A stretch of 64,000 nt of DNA from Pedobacter cryophilus. Its GTDB lineage: Bacteria > Bacteroidota > Bacteroidia > Sphingobacteriales > Sphingobacteriaceae. The notes beneath the pieces were generated by a model that saw only the letters and a list, made by a program, of their open reading frames with translations, ran no database searches and was not told where the DNA came from. The DNA is taken from the NCBI RefSeq assembly GCF_005116455.1, contig NZ_SWBP01000002.1:372001-436000 (forward strand). The letters run 5' to 3'. This document shows positions 8,565-17,082 of this stretch, one piece after another (position 1 is the first letter of the stretch; each line of letters opens with the position of its first letter). The translations under genes and the position numbers were made by a program.

Positions 8565-9089
8565 TTAAAGTATCAACCTCATCATCCAATCTGTTTGCGC
8601 ATCGTCTCCCATCATATAAATATGACTGTCGAATTTTTGAAAACCAAAATTTTTATAAAATTTAATACCTCTTAAATTGTTTTCCCAAACACCCAACCAA
8701 ATGTATTTTTTATCTTCTGCTATGGCCTTTATTTTTACTTCATTTAAAATCATTTCGCCAATTCCTTGGTTCTGAAAGCTTGGGTAAATGTATAACCTTT
8801 CTAACTCTAAGCAATCTTCTGCTTGTATTTCTGTTTGGCTTTCGCCGATGTTGATCTTAAAATAAGAACATAATTGATCATCTTGATAAACAAAGAAAAA
8901 CCTCGAATTTGGATTATTGATTTGATTGATTAATGATTCAATACTAAAAGCTTTTTCAAAATAGATTCTTAAATTTTCTTGGGTATTGTGTTGCTCAAAA
9001 GCAGGTAAAAATGTTTCTTTTGATATTTTTTGAAGAAGGTGAACCTGATGAATATTTACAGGTTTTATTTTAATTGAAAATGGATTCAT
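8565..9089 (-). CDS. GNAT family N-acetyltransferase
   Basis: This 174-residue protein has the GNAT acetyl-CoA signature: LERLYIYPSFQNQGIGEMIL (motif A with Q-x-x-G-I-G) followed by YIWLGVWENNLRGIKFYKNFGFQKF (motif B). The N-terminal IKPVNIHQVHLLQKISKETF suggests the YkwB/diamine-acetyltransferase-like branch; the substrate is unknown. The ATG at 9089 was chosen over the in-frame upstream start at 9122 because the intervening codons lie inside a transcription terminator. That terminator leaves only about 3 nt between its T-run and the start codon, so expression needs read-through or a transcript starting inside the hairpin. Confidence 0.82.
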   Translation of the reverse strand: MNPFSIKIKPVNIHQVHLLQKISKETFLPAFEQHNTQENLRIYFEKAFSIESLINQINNPNSRFFFVYQDDQLCSYFKINIGESQTEIQAEDCLELERLYIYPSFQNQGIGEMILNEVKIKAIAEDKKYIWLGVWENNLRGIKFYKNFGFQKFDSHIYMMGDDAQTDWMMRLIL

Positions 9090-9091
9090 AT

Positions 9092-9129
9092 AAAAAAATA
9101 AGGCTTTGGTTGTTAATCCCAAAGCCTTA
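9092..9129 (-). terminator. Rho-independent terminator downstream of hppD, abutting the GNAT start codon
   Basis: On the minus strand a perfect 11-bp stem (TAAGGCTTTGG at 9099-9109, CCAAAGCCTTA at 9119-9129) with a 9-nt loop is followed by seven T residues at 9098-9092. It terminates the hppD transcript about 160 nt past its stop and ends 3 nt before the GNAT ATG. Confidence 0.8.
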
Positions 9130-9211
9130 AAATTAATACAAAAACCAAAAAAAGTAATTTTTAAATGTATCTATTTTGAAACGGATACGAATTAATCTTT
9201 TTATTTGCTTA

Positions 9212-9236
9212 CCCTTCGACTCCGCTCAGGCTGACA
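9212..9236. repeat. Short dispersed repeat of the CCCTTCGACTCCGCTCAGG type
   Basis: This 25-nt GC-rich string stands out in AT-rich intergenic DNA downstream of hppD. I recognise the string as a short repeat that recurs in intergenic DNA of many bacterial genomes (prior knowledge, not checked). It has no second copy in this window that I could find. Confidence 0.4.
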
Positions 9237-9289
9237 AATAAAAAGAAAAGAATATGAGCGTAATTTTTCATTGGAGGAAACCCCAAGTC

Positions 9290-10417
9290 TTATAAATTTC
9301 CTCTTAATTCTTGTTCTCTTTCAATTGCTTCAAATAATGCTTTAAAATTACCAGCCCCAAAAGATTGTGCCCCTTTACGTTGAATAATTTCAAAGAAAAC
9401 TGTTGGGCGGTCTTGCAAAGGTTTAGTAAAAATTTGCAGTAAATAGCCTTCTTCGTCTCTGTCTACTAATATTTTAAGTTCTCTTAATGGAGCCAAATCT
9501 TCATCAATTTCTCCAACACGTTCTAATAAATCATCATAATAAGTATCTGGAGTATTTAAAAATTCAATTCCTTTAGCTTTAAGTTTTCTTACTGTAGATA
9601 TGATATCTGTAGCGGCTATGGCAACATGTTGTACACCTTCTCCCTCATAAAAATCAAGATATTCTTCTATTTGCGATTTCTTTTTCCCTTCTGCAGGTTC
9701 ATTTATTGGGAATTTTACAAAACCGTTTCCATTGCTCATCACTTTACTCATTAAAGCCGAGTATTCGGTAGAAATAGCTTTATCATCAAAGGTAAGGATG
9801 TTTTTAAAGCCCATGGTATCTTCATAAAACTTTACCCATTTATTCATTTGATGCCAGCCAACGTTTCCAACGCAATGGTCAACATGTAGAAGCCCTATTT
9901 CTTCAGGGTTATATTCAGAATGATACGGTTGAAAGCCGGGTAAAAATAAGCCTTTGTAGTTTTTTCTTTCTATAAAAAGATGAATGGTTTCACCATATGT
10001 GTAAATTCCACTTCTTTTAATCTCTCCGTTTTCATCACTTAATGTTTCTGGCTCTAAAAAAGACCTAGCGCCCCTTTTTACAGTTTCTTCATGAGCTGAA
10101 TAAGCATCATCTACCCAAAGTGCAATCACTTTAACACCATCGCCATGTTTTAAAACATGATGAGCCACCGGGTGATTAGAGCGTAAAGCAGAGGTTAATA
10201 CAAAACGTATTTTTCCTTGCTGAATCATGTAAGAAGCGGTGTCTTTTACGCCTGTTTCTGGTCCGGCATAAGCCACACTTTGAAAACCGAAAGCTGTTTT
10301 ATAAAAATGAGCCGCTTGTTTAGCGTTGCCCACATAAAATTCCACATAATCTGTCCCGTTTATAGGTAAGAAATCTGTTTTTGTTGCTGTATTTGTATGT
10401 TCTAGTGTTTGTGTCAT
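9290..10417 (-). CDS. hppD: 4-hydroxyphenylpyruvate dioxygenase
   Basis: This 375-residue Fe(II) enzyme converts 4-hydroxyphenylpyruvate to homogentisate in tyrosine degradation. It has two VOC half-domains; the iron ligands are H181 (HVDHCVG), H264 (VQHVAIA) and E343 (FFEIIQRKG), all present. The C-terminal tail FGAGNFKALFEAIEREQ is typical of the family. The next enzyme, homogentisate dioxygenase, lies upstream on the same strand after a 172-nt gap full of repeats, so the two may have separate transcripts. A strong terminator at 9092-9129 ends this unit. Confidence 0.96.
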   Translation of the reverse strand: MTQTLEHTNTATKTDFLPINGTDYVEFYVGNAKQAAHFYKTAFGFQSVAYAGPETGVKDTASYMIQQGKIRFVLTSALRSNHPVAHHVLKHGDGVKVIALWVDDAYSAHEETVKRGARSFLEPETLSDENGEIKRSGIYTYGETIHLFIERKNYKGLFLPGFQPYHSEYNPEEIGLLHVDHCVGNVGWHQMNKWVKFYEDTMGFKNILTFDDKAISTEYSALMSKVMSNGNGFVKFPINEPAEGKKKSQIEEYLDFYEGEGVQHVAIAATDIISTVRKLKAKGIEFLNTPDTYYDDLLERVGEIDEDLAPLRELKILVDRDEEGYLLQIFTKPLQDRPTVFFEIIQRKGAQSFGAGNFKALFEAIEREQELRGNL

Positions 10418-10432
10418 GTCTTTTTTTTTATT

Positions 10433-10566
10433 AAGTCAGCAGTCTGATGTCCGTAGACCGCAGTTTGCATGGGTTATTTTATAGTCTTTATTCTCTTTTA
10501 AGTCGGCAGTCTGATGTCCGCGGACCGCAGATTGCGTGGGTTACTTTTATGATTTTATTAAGTCAG
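10433..10566. repeat. Tandem imperfect repeat between hmgA and hppD
   Basis: Two units starting AAGTC at 10433 and 10500, with a third start at 10560, share CAGTCTGATGTCCG and ACCGCAG, then TTGC, TGGGTTA. The second unit contains the palindrome GTCCGCGGAC. Periods are 67 and 60 nt. The repeat fills the gap between the hmgA stop codon and the hppD start region. Function is unknown. Confidence 0.6.
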
Positions 10567-10590
10567 TCTTGATACTCAAATCTTGATACT
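10567..10590. repeat. TCTTGATACT short repeat, two units, overlapping hmgA stop
   Basis: TCTTGATACT occurs at 10567-10576 and 10581-10590. The second copy contributes the first base of the hmgA TGA stop codon (10590-10592). See the equivalent copies at mreB and eno. Confidence 0.6.
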
Positions 10591-11747
10591 CAAGACATCC
10601 AACTTTTATAATAATCAGGATCTTCAATTTCTATAGCTTCTTCTGTAAGCATTAATGGCCTGAAAGGATCAATCATCACAGCTAATTCTTCGGTTGATTC
10701 TTTACCGATAGATTTTTCTACCGTACCCGGATGTGGTCCATGAGGAATTCCACCAGGATGTAAAGTAATTTGACCTTTTTCAACAGATTTGCGACTCATA
10801 AAATCGCCATCTACATAATATAAAACCTCATCAGAATCTACATTAGAATGGTTGTAAGGCGCAGGAATAGAAAGCGGATGATAATCGTATTTACGTGGAA
10901 CAAAAGAGCAAACTACAAAGTTATGTGCTTCAAAAGTTTGGTGAACCGGTGGCGGCTGATGCAATCTTCCGGTAATAGGTTCAAAATTATGGATAGAAAA
11001 CCCCCATGGATAGTGGAAACCATCCCAGCCTACAAAATCAAAAGGATGTGTGCCATAAACGTAAGGGTAAATTAATCCTTGTTTTTTAATGAGGATTTTG
11101 AAATCGCCTTTCTCATCAATAGTTTCTAAATTTTGAGGTGTTTTAATGTCTCTTTCGCAAAAGGGCGAATGTTCTAAAAGCTGTCCGTTTTCGTTTCTAT
11201 ATCGTTTTGGAGCTTTTATTGGGCTAAAACTTTCTACAATAAATAGTCGGTTTTTTTCATCATTAAAATGGATTTGATAAATCACTCCTCGTGGAATAAT
11301 TAAATAATCTCCATATTCAAACTGGATATTTCCATAACCGGTTTTTAAAACACCTGTTCCTTCATGAATAAAAATCATTTCATCGGCCATGGTGTTTTTG
11401 TAGAAATAATCTGTCATAGATTTTCTCGGCGCAGCCAAAGAAATATGCAAATCTGCGTTCACCAAAACAGGTTTTCTGCTTTTTAAAAAGTCGTCTTCTG
11501 GTTTTATTTTAAAACCTAGTAAACTAGTGTGCTTTAAGTGTTTTTCTCTCGCAATTTTTGGCTCTACACTATAGGCTTCGCCTAAAGATTTTACGAGGGT
11601 AGGTGCATAACAATGGTAAACCAAAGAATAATTACTAGAGAAGCCTTCGGTAGAAACCAACTCTTCTGCATATAATTCTCCGTTTGCTTTGCGAAACTGA
11701 GTATGTCTTTTAGGAGGAATGCTCCCTAATTTATAGTAAAATGGCAT
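10590..11747 (-). CDS. hmgA: Homogentisate 1,2-dioxygenase
   Basis: This 385-residue cupin-fold Fe(II) enzyme opens the ring of homogentisate to maleylacetoacetate. The C-terminal iron site is visible: YNHSNVDSDEVLYY supplies His and Glu, and GIPHGPHPG the second His. The central segment RNENGQLLEHSPFCERDIK and HQTFEAHNFVVCSFVPR are also family features. It is somewhat shorter than the roughly 430-residue proteobacterial enzymes, as usual for the Bacteroidota form. It lies upstream of hppD and divergent, across two lipoprotein genes, from the fumarylacetoacetase-family gene. Confidence 0.94.
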   Translation of the reverse strand: MPFYYKLGSIPPKRHTQFRKANGELYAEELVSTEGFSSNYSLVYHCYAPTLVKSLGEAYSVEPKIAREKHLKHTSLLGFKIKPEDDFLKSRKPVLVNADLHISLAAPRKSMTDYFYKNTMADEMIFIHEGTGVLKTGYGNIQFEYGDYLIIPRGVIYQIHFNDEKNRLFIVESFSPIKAPKRYRNENGQLLEHSPFCERDIKTPQNLETIDEKGDFKILIKKQGLIYPYVYGTHPFDFVGWDGFHYPWGFSIHNFEPITGRLHQPPPVHQTFEAHNFVVCSFVPRKYDYHPLSIPAPYNHSNVDSDEVLYYVDGDFMSRKSVEKGQITLHPGGIPHGPHPGTVEKSIGKESTEELAVMIDPFRPLMLTEEAIEIEDPDYYKSWMS

Positions 11748-12017
11748 AATAAAATCGGTTGATTGAAAATTAACGATTTATTTTTGAAAAGGTTGTAAGT
11801 AATTGATAACTAATGTTATCTAAGCCTTAGAGAGAATATTGTGCAAACACAATTTTAGCAACCATTGCCGAACGAAATTTCGCTAGCACTGATAAAGAAA
11901 TTAATCTGAGTTGCTTAAATGTGATTTGCAATGGCTTTAATTTTGGTTAATTGCGAATTTACAATTTTAAATTCGATTAAGCTAAATTTTGATTTAAGCG
12001 TTTGTTAAATTTTAGTG
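11748..12017. other. Intergenic region upstream of hmgA
   Basis: This AT-rich stretch holds no convincing open reading frame on either strand. It should contain the hmgA promoter, but no good TAnnTTTG box on the minus strand was found. A small palindrome CGAAATTTCG lies near 11873. A terminator for the neighbouring lipoprotein gene follows at 12018-12052. Confidence 0.5.
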
Positions 12018-12052
12018 AAAAATTAAGCCATTTCTTTTGAGAAATGGCTTAA
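12018..12052 (-). terminator. Rho-independent terminator of the lipoprotein pair
   Basis: On the minus strand a perfect 13-bp stem (TTAAGCCATTTCT at 12023-12035, AGAAATGGCTTAA at 12040-12052) with a 4-nt loop is followed by a run of T. It lies 22 nt past the stop of the 12075-12680 gene. Confidence 0.85.
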
Positions 12053-12074
12053 CAAAACTAAGTTTTATTTTTAA

Positions 12075-12680
12075 TTAATCAACAAATGCTTGAAATCCAG
12101 CGCTATAAGAGCCTTTTACTGTTTTGTTATTTTCCATTACTAAATCATAAGTAATGGTATAATTTGGTTTAGATCCTGAAACAGTTACACTACCAGATTT
12201 TATTTCAATTTCCTGAGTGTTACCACTATCAAAACTTGTACTCACGTTTGTGTTAAGGAAAACTGATGCGCCAGCCATAAAAAGTTTATTCTCATATTTT
12301 GTTTTCTTTTGGGCATCGGTTAACGACGCATCATTTACACCGTCAATAAAAGTATAGGTTCCTGTTTTAAATCCTCCAGTTGTACCAAAAGATTCTAACC
12401 AAATCCAAACTCCAAATTTTCCTTGAATATCGAATATTTGACCAGTATTATCTGTAATTACAGCGCCGTCAGTGATATAAAAATCATAATTAAGATGAGT
12501 ATCTGTTGTGCCATAGTAAGGACTAATATCAAAATCTATCAATGCTCCCTTTTTTAAAACCGATTTAGTACCGTCATATTCAATGGTATTAGCATCTATT
12601 TCCATTTCATCATCCTTAGAACAAGATGAAAAGCCTAGCATTAAAGCAAGCATCATCATGGAGTAAATTTTATTTTTCAT
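12075..12680 (-). CDS. Putative lipoprotein, tandem paralogue 1
   Basis: This 201-residue protein starts MKNKIYSMMMLALMLGFSSCSKDDEME: a lipoprotein signal with lipobox GFSSC, predicted to be anchored at the outer membrane facing the periplasm or outside. The frame extends 17 codons upstream, but the ATG at 12680 begins the signal peptide. It is clearly related to the gene immediately upstream (12772-13371): both have YYGxTxTHxNYDFxITDG, ESFGxxxFKTGTYT and KTKYENK in the same order. I do not recognise the family. It sits inside the tyrosine degradation cluster, which hints at but does not show a link. Confidence 0.8.
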   Translation of the reverse strand: MKNKIYSMMMLALMLGFSSCSKDDEMEIDANTIEYDGTKSVLKKGALIDFDISPYYGTTDTHLNYDFYITDGAVITDNTGQIFDIQGKFGVWIWLESFGTTGGFKTGTYTFIDGVNDASLTDAQKKTKYENKLFMAGASVFLNTNVSTSFDSGNTQEIEIKSGSVTVSGSKPNYTITYDLVMENNKTVKGSYSAGFQAFVD

Positions 12681-12771
12681 GATTTTTGTTTTTTTAAAAT
12701 TAGTTAAGTGTAAACGCTGTTTAAATACCAATTATAGGGTATTTGTTTATTTAGTGTTAATTATTAGAATT

Positions 12772-13371
12772 TTAATTGGCTAATTCAGAAAAATCTCCTT
12801 TATAAGAACCTTTAACTGTTTTATTATCCAGTAAAATCAAATCATAAGTAATAGTGAAATTTGGTTGTATACCAGCAAGGGTAATTGTTCCTGATTTTAC
12901 CAGAACTTGTTTACCGGTAGATAAACTTTCTTTCGCATTTTCATCAGTAATAACATAAGCATCCATAATGAAAGATTTATTTTCATACTTGGTTTTTAGC
13001 TGGGTATCATTTAATTCATTATCGGTTGAAGAATCAATACAGGTATAGGTACCGGTCTTAAAACTATCTTTACCAAAAGATTCTAGGTAAGCATAAATTA
13101 CAATATCGCCTTTTACATCTATTAAGTTTCCATTTGCATCAGAAATAAAATCGCCATCGGTTATAAAAAAATCATAATTATAATGGGTATTGGTATTGCC
13201 GTAATAACAGCTTGCACCATAGTCAATAAAAATTCCTTTAGTTATCTTAAATTGTAAATTATTATAGGTAACATTATTATTTGTTAAAGTAGAATTTGAG
13301 TTGTCTTTTTCACAAGAAAACAAGCTTAATAAGGTAAAAAGAAAAATTATTGTTTGAATTTTAATTTTCAT
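12772..13371 (-). CDS. Putative lipoprotein, tandem paralogue 2
   Basis: This 199-residue protein has a lipoprotein signal peptide with lipobox LFSCEKD. After the signal it follows the same motif order as its downstream neighbour: IDYGASCYYGNTNTHYNYDF, LESFG, FKTGTYTCID, KTKYENKSF and ITYDLILLDNKTVKGSY. It differs by two extra cysteines (CYYG and TCID), which could form a disulfide (inference). The two genes are separated by about 90 nt and share the terminator at 12018-12052, so they are probably one transcript produced by a tandem duplication. Function unknown. Confidence 0.8.
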   Translation of the reverse strand: MKIKIQTIIFLFTLLSLFSCEKDNSNSTLTNNNVTYNNLQFKITKGIFIDYGASCYYGNTNTHYNYDFFITDGDFISDANGNLIDVKGDIVIYAYLESFGKDSFKTGTYTCIDSSTDNELNDTQLKTKYENKSFIMDAYVITDENAKESLSTGKQVLVKSGTITLAGIQPNFTITYDLILLDNKTVKGSYKGDFSELAN

Positions 13372-13482
13372 CGATTCTTATATAAAATTGATTAATTAAA
13401 ACTTTATTTTAAATACAAGATTGTTTGTATTTATTAAACGGTAATTCTCTTCAAAAAAAACAGCCATTTGAGAATCTATTCT

Positions 13483-13490
13483 TACTTTTG
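13483..13490 (+). promoter_or_regulatory. Putative -7 promoter element of the fumarylacetoacetase-family gene
   Basis: TACTTTTG matches TAnnTTTG and lies 71 nt upstream of the start codon at 13562. The TTTG at 13467 is too close to serve as a normal -33 box, so only the -7 half is supported. Confidence 0.4.
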
Positions 13491-13561
13491 ATAACCACTA
13501 TATAACCAATTGAAAATAACAGAACCCAATAATTTTAATCTTTCAACAAAATTGAAATAGC

Positions 13562-14557
13562 ATGAAGTTAGTATCCTATAAAACCGAAGAAATAGAGCAT
13601 TTAGGTGTGTTTTTAAACGGACATATTTATAACCTTAATTCTCTTAACCATGTAATTCCTGATAGTATGAATGAATTTTTATGGGGAGGAGATGCTTTAA
13701 TGGAAGCTGCCCACAGGGTTCATGAAGATTTAATTTCGGGAAAAGTTGAAGGTAAAGAAGAAGTGTTTTTTGAATTACTTGCTCCAGTTCCACATCCTAC
13801 TTCTTGTAGAGATGGTTATGCTTTTAGACAACACGTAGCTACAGCCCGTAGGAATAGAAAAGTAGACATGATTCCGGAGTTTGATGAATTTCCAATATTC
13901 TATTTCACTAATCATAACGCTGTTCAAGGTCCGGGAGAAATACGTTGTATGCCAGATCATTTTGAGAAATTAGATTTTGAGTTGGAAGTAGCTGTAGTAC
14001 TCAATAAAAAAGGAAGAAATTTTACTGCCGCAGAAGCTGATCAATACATTGCAGGTTACTTGATTATGAATGATATGAGTGCCCGCACTTTGCAAATGGA
14101 TGAAATGAAGTTGAATTTGGGGCCAGCAAAAGGGAAAGATTTTTCTACAGTAATTGGCCCTTGGTTGGTTACCCCAGATGAGTTAGAAGCTTATAAAGTA
14201 CCCGCCGAAGCAGGGCATACCGGAAATAATTACGCATTAGAAATGAAATGCTGGGTAAATGGGATAGAAGTTTCTGCCGGGAATACTAAAAGTATGAACT
14301 GGACTTTTGCCGAAATTATTGAACGTTGCGCTTATGGATGTGATGTTTTACCAGGCGATGTTATTGGTTCTGGTACGGTAGGTACCGGATGCTTTTTAGA
14401 ATTAAATGGCACAGGCTTATTAAATAATCCGGATTATAAAAGCCAATGGTTACAACCCGGTGATGTGGTAGAAATGGAAATTACAGGCTTAGGCCGATTA
14501 TACAATACCATTATTAAAGAGGATAGCAATTTCTCTATCTTAAATCTTAAAAAATAA
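13562..14557 (+). CDS. Fumarylacetoacetate hydrolase family protein
   Basis: This 331-residue protein has the FAH fold: RDGYAFRQHV near residue 80, the metal-site acidic cluster DFELEVAVVLNKKGRN near 140, MNDMSARTLQ and GPAKGKDFSTVIGPWLVT. In this context it should hydrolyse fumarylacetoacetate to fumarate and acetoacetate, the last step of tyrosine breakdown, complementing hppD and hmgA on the opposite strand. No maleylacetoacetate isomerase gene is visible in the window. Its stop is 1 nt from the start of the flavin reductase gene, so the two are co-transcribed. Family assignment is firm; the exact substrate is inferred. Confidence 0.9.
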   Translation: MKLVSYKTEEIEHLGVFLNGHIYNLNSLNHVIPDSMNEFLWGGDALMEAAHRVHEDLISGKVEGKEEVFFELLAPVPHPTSCRDGYAFRQHVATARRNRKVDMIPEFDEFPIFYFTNHNAVQGPGEIRCMPDHFEKLDFELEVAVVLNKKGRNFTAAEADQYIAGYLIMNDMSARTLQMDEMKLNLGPAKGKDFSTVIGPWLVTPDELEAYKVPAEAGHTGNNYALEMKCWVNGIEVSAGNTKSMNWTFAEIIERCAYGCDVLPGDVIGSGTVGTGCFLELNGTGLLNNPDYKSQWLQPGDVVEMEITGLGRLYNTIIKEDSNFSILNLKK

Positions 14558-14558
14558 T

Positions 14559-15455
14559 ATGCTGAGCTTAAATATTGAAGATCTAAGTATTATGGAAGTG
14601 CAGCAATGGTTGGGTTATGCTGTTGCGCCTAGGCCAATTTGTTTTGCATCTACCATTGATAAAGCGGGTAATGTAAACTTATCTCCTTTTAGTTTTTTTA
14701 ATATTTTTAGTTCTAATCCACCAGTATGTGTGTTTTCCCCATCAAGAAGGGTGAGAGATAATACCACCAAACATACTTTAGAAAACGTACTAGAAGTGCC
14801 AGAAGTAGTCATCAATATTGTTGATTATGCCATGGTGCAACAAACTTCTTTAGCCAGTACAGAATATGCTAAAGGCATCAACGAGTTTGAAAAAGCAGGC
14901 TTTACAGCCGTAAAATCTGATTTGGTAAAACCACCTCGAGTAAAAGAATCGCCGGTACAATTAGAGTGTATAGTTACCGATGTGATTCCACTAGGAACCG
15001 GACATGGGGCTGGGAATTTGGTGTTGGCAGAAGTGAAAATCATCCACATTAGAAAAGAAATTTTAGGTGTAGATGGGATGATAGATCAACATAAATTAGA
15101 TTTAGTTGCCCGTTTAGGAGGGAATTGGTATAGCCGAGTGACTCCCGAAAGTTTGTTTCAAGTGGCTAAACCATTAACCACTTTAGGTATTGGGATTGAT
15201 GCTTTACCTGATGATATTAAAAACTCTAAAATATTAACCGGAAACCACTTGGGGCAATTAGGAAACGTGATGGAATTACCCAATGAAGATGAGGTGAAAT
15301 TATTTGAATTAGAACCCGAGGTTAAAGATATTTTAGATTTTACTATTGGCGATCAACAAACCCGTACGGTTCAATTGCATTTAAAAGCCAAAGAATTTTT
15401 AGATGATGGAATGGTAGAAGAGGCCTGGAAAGTTTTATTAATTAACCAGTACTAA
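14559..15455 (+). CDS. Flavin reductase family protein
   Basis: This 298-residue protein begins with a flavin reductase-like split-barrel domain: SIMEVQQWLGYAVAPRPICFAST, NLSPFSFFNIFSSNPP and PSRRVRDNTTKHT bind flavin, and VQLECIVTDVIPLG with NLVLAEVKIIHI completes the barrel by about residue 200. The C-terminal 90 residues are outside the domain. Genes of this type accompany the tyrosine degradation cluster in other Bacteroidota; its reaction there is not established. It is translationally linked to the upstream hydrolase and ends before a bidirectional terminator. Confidence 0.85.
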   Translation: MLSLNIEDLSIMEVQQWLGYAVAPRPICFASTIDKAGNVNLSPFSFFNIFSSNPPVCVFSPSRRVRDNTTKHTLENVLEVPEVVINIVDYAMVQQTSLASTEYAKGINEFEKAGFTAVKSDLVKPPRVKESPVQLECIVTDVIPLGTGHGAGNLVLAEVKIIHIRKEILGVDGMIDQHKLDLVARLGGNWYSRVTPESLFQVAKPLTTLGIGIDALPDDIKNSKILTGNHLGQLGNVMELPNEDEVKLFELEPEVKDILDFTIGDQQTRTVQLHLKAKEFLDDGMVEEAWKVLLINQY

Positions 15456-15481
15456 TCAAGAAAAAGAGACTGGAAGAAACT

Positions 15482-15513
15482 AAAAAAGCTGAATTTTTAA
15501 ATTCAGCTTTTTT
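15482..15513. terminator. Bidirectional terminator
   Basis: The perfect inverted repeat AAAAAAGCTGAATTT and AAATTCAGCTTTTTT forms a 15-bp stem with A and T runs on both sides. It lies between the convergent flavin reductase and SulP genes and can end both transcripts. Confidence 0.85.
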
Positions 15514-15534
15514 ATGTCTAATATCATTTCAATT

Positions 15535-17073
15535 TTATAAATGATCTACCGCTACTTTATACGTTGGATCTTCTAAAATATTGACTTCAATAATTTCTGA
15601 TGCGTTGTTTAACAGCTTAAGACAATCTGAACTTAAATGACGGAGATGTAATTTTTTCCCGACATTTTTATAACGCTCTGTTAACTTGTTTAAAGCATCA
15701 ATACCAGACATATCCACCACTTTGCTCTCGCTAAAATCTATAATCACTTCAATTGGGTCGTTTAAAACATCAAACTTATCATTAAAAGCACTTACCGAAG
15801 CAAAAAACAATGGGCCATAAATTTCATAATGTTTAATTCCTTTATCATCAATATACTTCTTTGCCCTAATACGTTTAGCACTTTCCCAAGCAAATACCAG
15901 TGCAGATATAATTACACCAATCAATACAGCCAATGCCAAGTTATGTAGCCATACCGTAATTACTGCTACCAATATCCCAACAAATATATCCTGTTTGGGC
16001 ATTTTATTAATCACCTTAAAACTCGCCCATTCAAAGGTTCCAATAGCTACCATAATCATTACGCCAGTTAGTGCGGCCATAGGAACCAAGCCAATAATTG
16101 GCGCTCCAAATAAGATAATTAATAATATGGTTAGGGCAGCTACAATACCAGAAAGTCTGGCTCTGGCTCCTGCCGAAAGATTAACCAATGTTTGAGCAAT
16201 CATTGGGCAACCACCCATCCCAAAGAAAAAACCATTTAAGATATTCGCACTGCCTTGAGCAATACATTCTCTGTTCCCATTTCCTCTTGTTCCTGTAATT
16301 TCATCCACTAAATTTAATGTCAATAACCCTTCTGTTAATCCCACTCCGGCCATCACCACAGCATAAGGCAATATAATTTCTAAAGTATTAAGGTTTAAAG
16401 GGATTTCAGGAATATGAAAAGGAGGAAAGCCACCACTAACAGATGCAATATCGCTTACGGTCTTTGTATCAATACCAAAGCCTAATACAATAAGAAAAAC
16501 TACAATGATAGCGACTAAAGACGGAGGAACAGCTTTTGTGATTTTAGGGAAAAACACTACAATAGCAATGGTTAAAGCCACTAAGCCGGCCATAATAATT
16601 AAAGGAGAACCTGTTAACCAGCTTACTTCGCCATTAATTACCGTTTTAAACTGTTCAAACTGTGCCATAAATATGATCACTGCTAAACCATTAACAAAGC
16701 CATACATGACGGGTTGTGGTACTAAACGAATAAACTTTCCTAATTTTAACAGACCTACAATAATTTGAATAATTCCTGCTAAGGCAACCGCGGCAAAAAC
16801 ATATTCTAAGCCGTTAGATTGCATTAAAGCAATTAGTACTACAACTGTAGCGCCAGCGCCACCAGAAACTAAGCCAGGTCGACCACCAAAAATAGCCGTA
16901 ACTAAGCCCATTATAAATGCGGCATATAAACCCACTAAAGGAGGGAAGCCTGCTAAAATTGCAAAAGACAGTGATTCTGGAATCATTGTCATAGCAACGG
17001 TAAGCCCGGCAAGTATTTCTACTTTATAGTCTACTTTTTGCGAAAAATCAAATAAACGTAAATAAGGTTTCAT
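15535..17073 (-). CDS. SulP family inorganic anion transporter
   Basis: This 512-residue protein has the SulP N-terminus PEILAGLTVAMTMIPESLSF-type segment (here VEILAGLTVAMTMIPESLSF), about 11-12 membrane helices to residue 390, the GGCPMIAQTLVNLSAG segment in the middle, and a C-terminal STAS domain (about 410-505) with VIIDFSESKVVDMSGIDAL. Family members exchange sulfate, bicarbonate or other anions; the substrate cannot be told from the sequence. It lies 9 nt downstream of the 17083-17700 gene and may be co-transcribed with it. Confidence 0.92.
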   Translation of the reverse strand: MKPYLRLFDFSQKVDYKVEILAGLTVAMTMIPESLSFAILAGFPPLVGLYAAFIMGLVTAIFGGRPGLVSGGAGATVVVLIALMQSNGLEYVFAAVALAGIIQIIVGLLKLGKFIRLVPQPVMYGFVNGLAVIIFMAQFEQFKTVINGEVSWLTGSPLIIMAGLVALTIAIVVFFPKITKAVPPSLVAIIVVFLIVLGFGIDTKTVSDIASVSGGFPPFHIPEIPLNLNTLEIILPYAVVMAGVGLTEGLLTLNLVDEITGTRGNGNRECIAQGSANILNGFFFGMGGCPMIAQTLVNLSAGARARLSGIVAALTILLIILFGAPIIGLVPMAALTGVMIMVAIGTFEWASFKVINKMPKQDIFVGILVAVITVWLHNLALAVLIGVIISALVFAWESAKRIRAKKYIDDKGIKHYEIYGPLFFASVSAFNDKFDVLNDPIEVIIDFSESKVVDMSGIDALNKLTERYKNVGKKLHLRHLSSDCLKLLNNASEIIEVNILEDPTYKVAVDHL

Positions 17074-17082
17074 CCTAAATCA

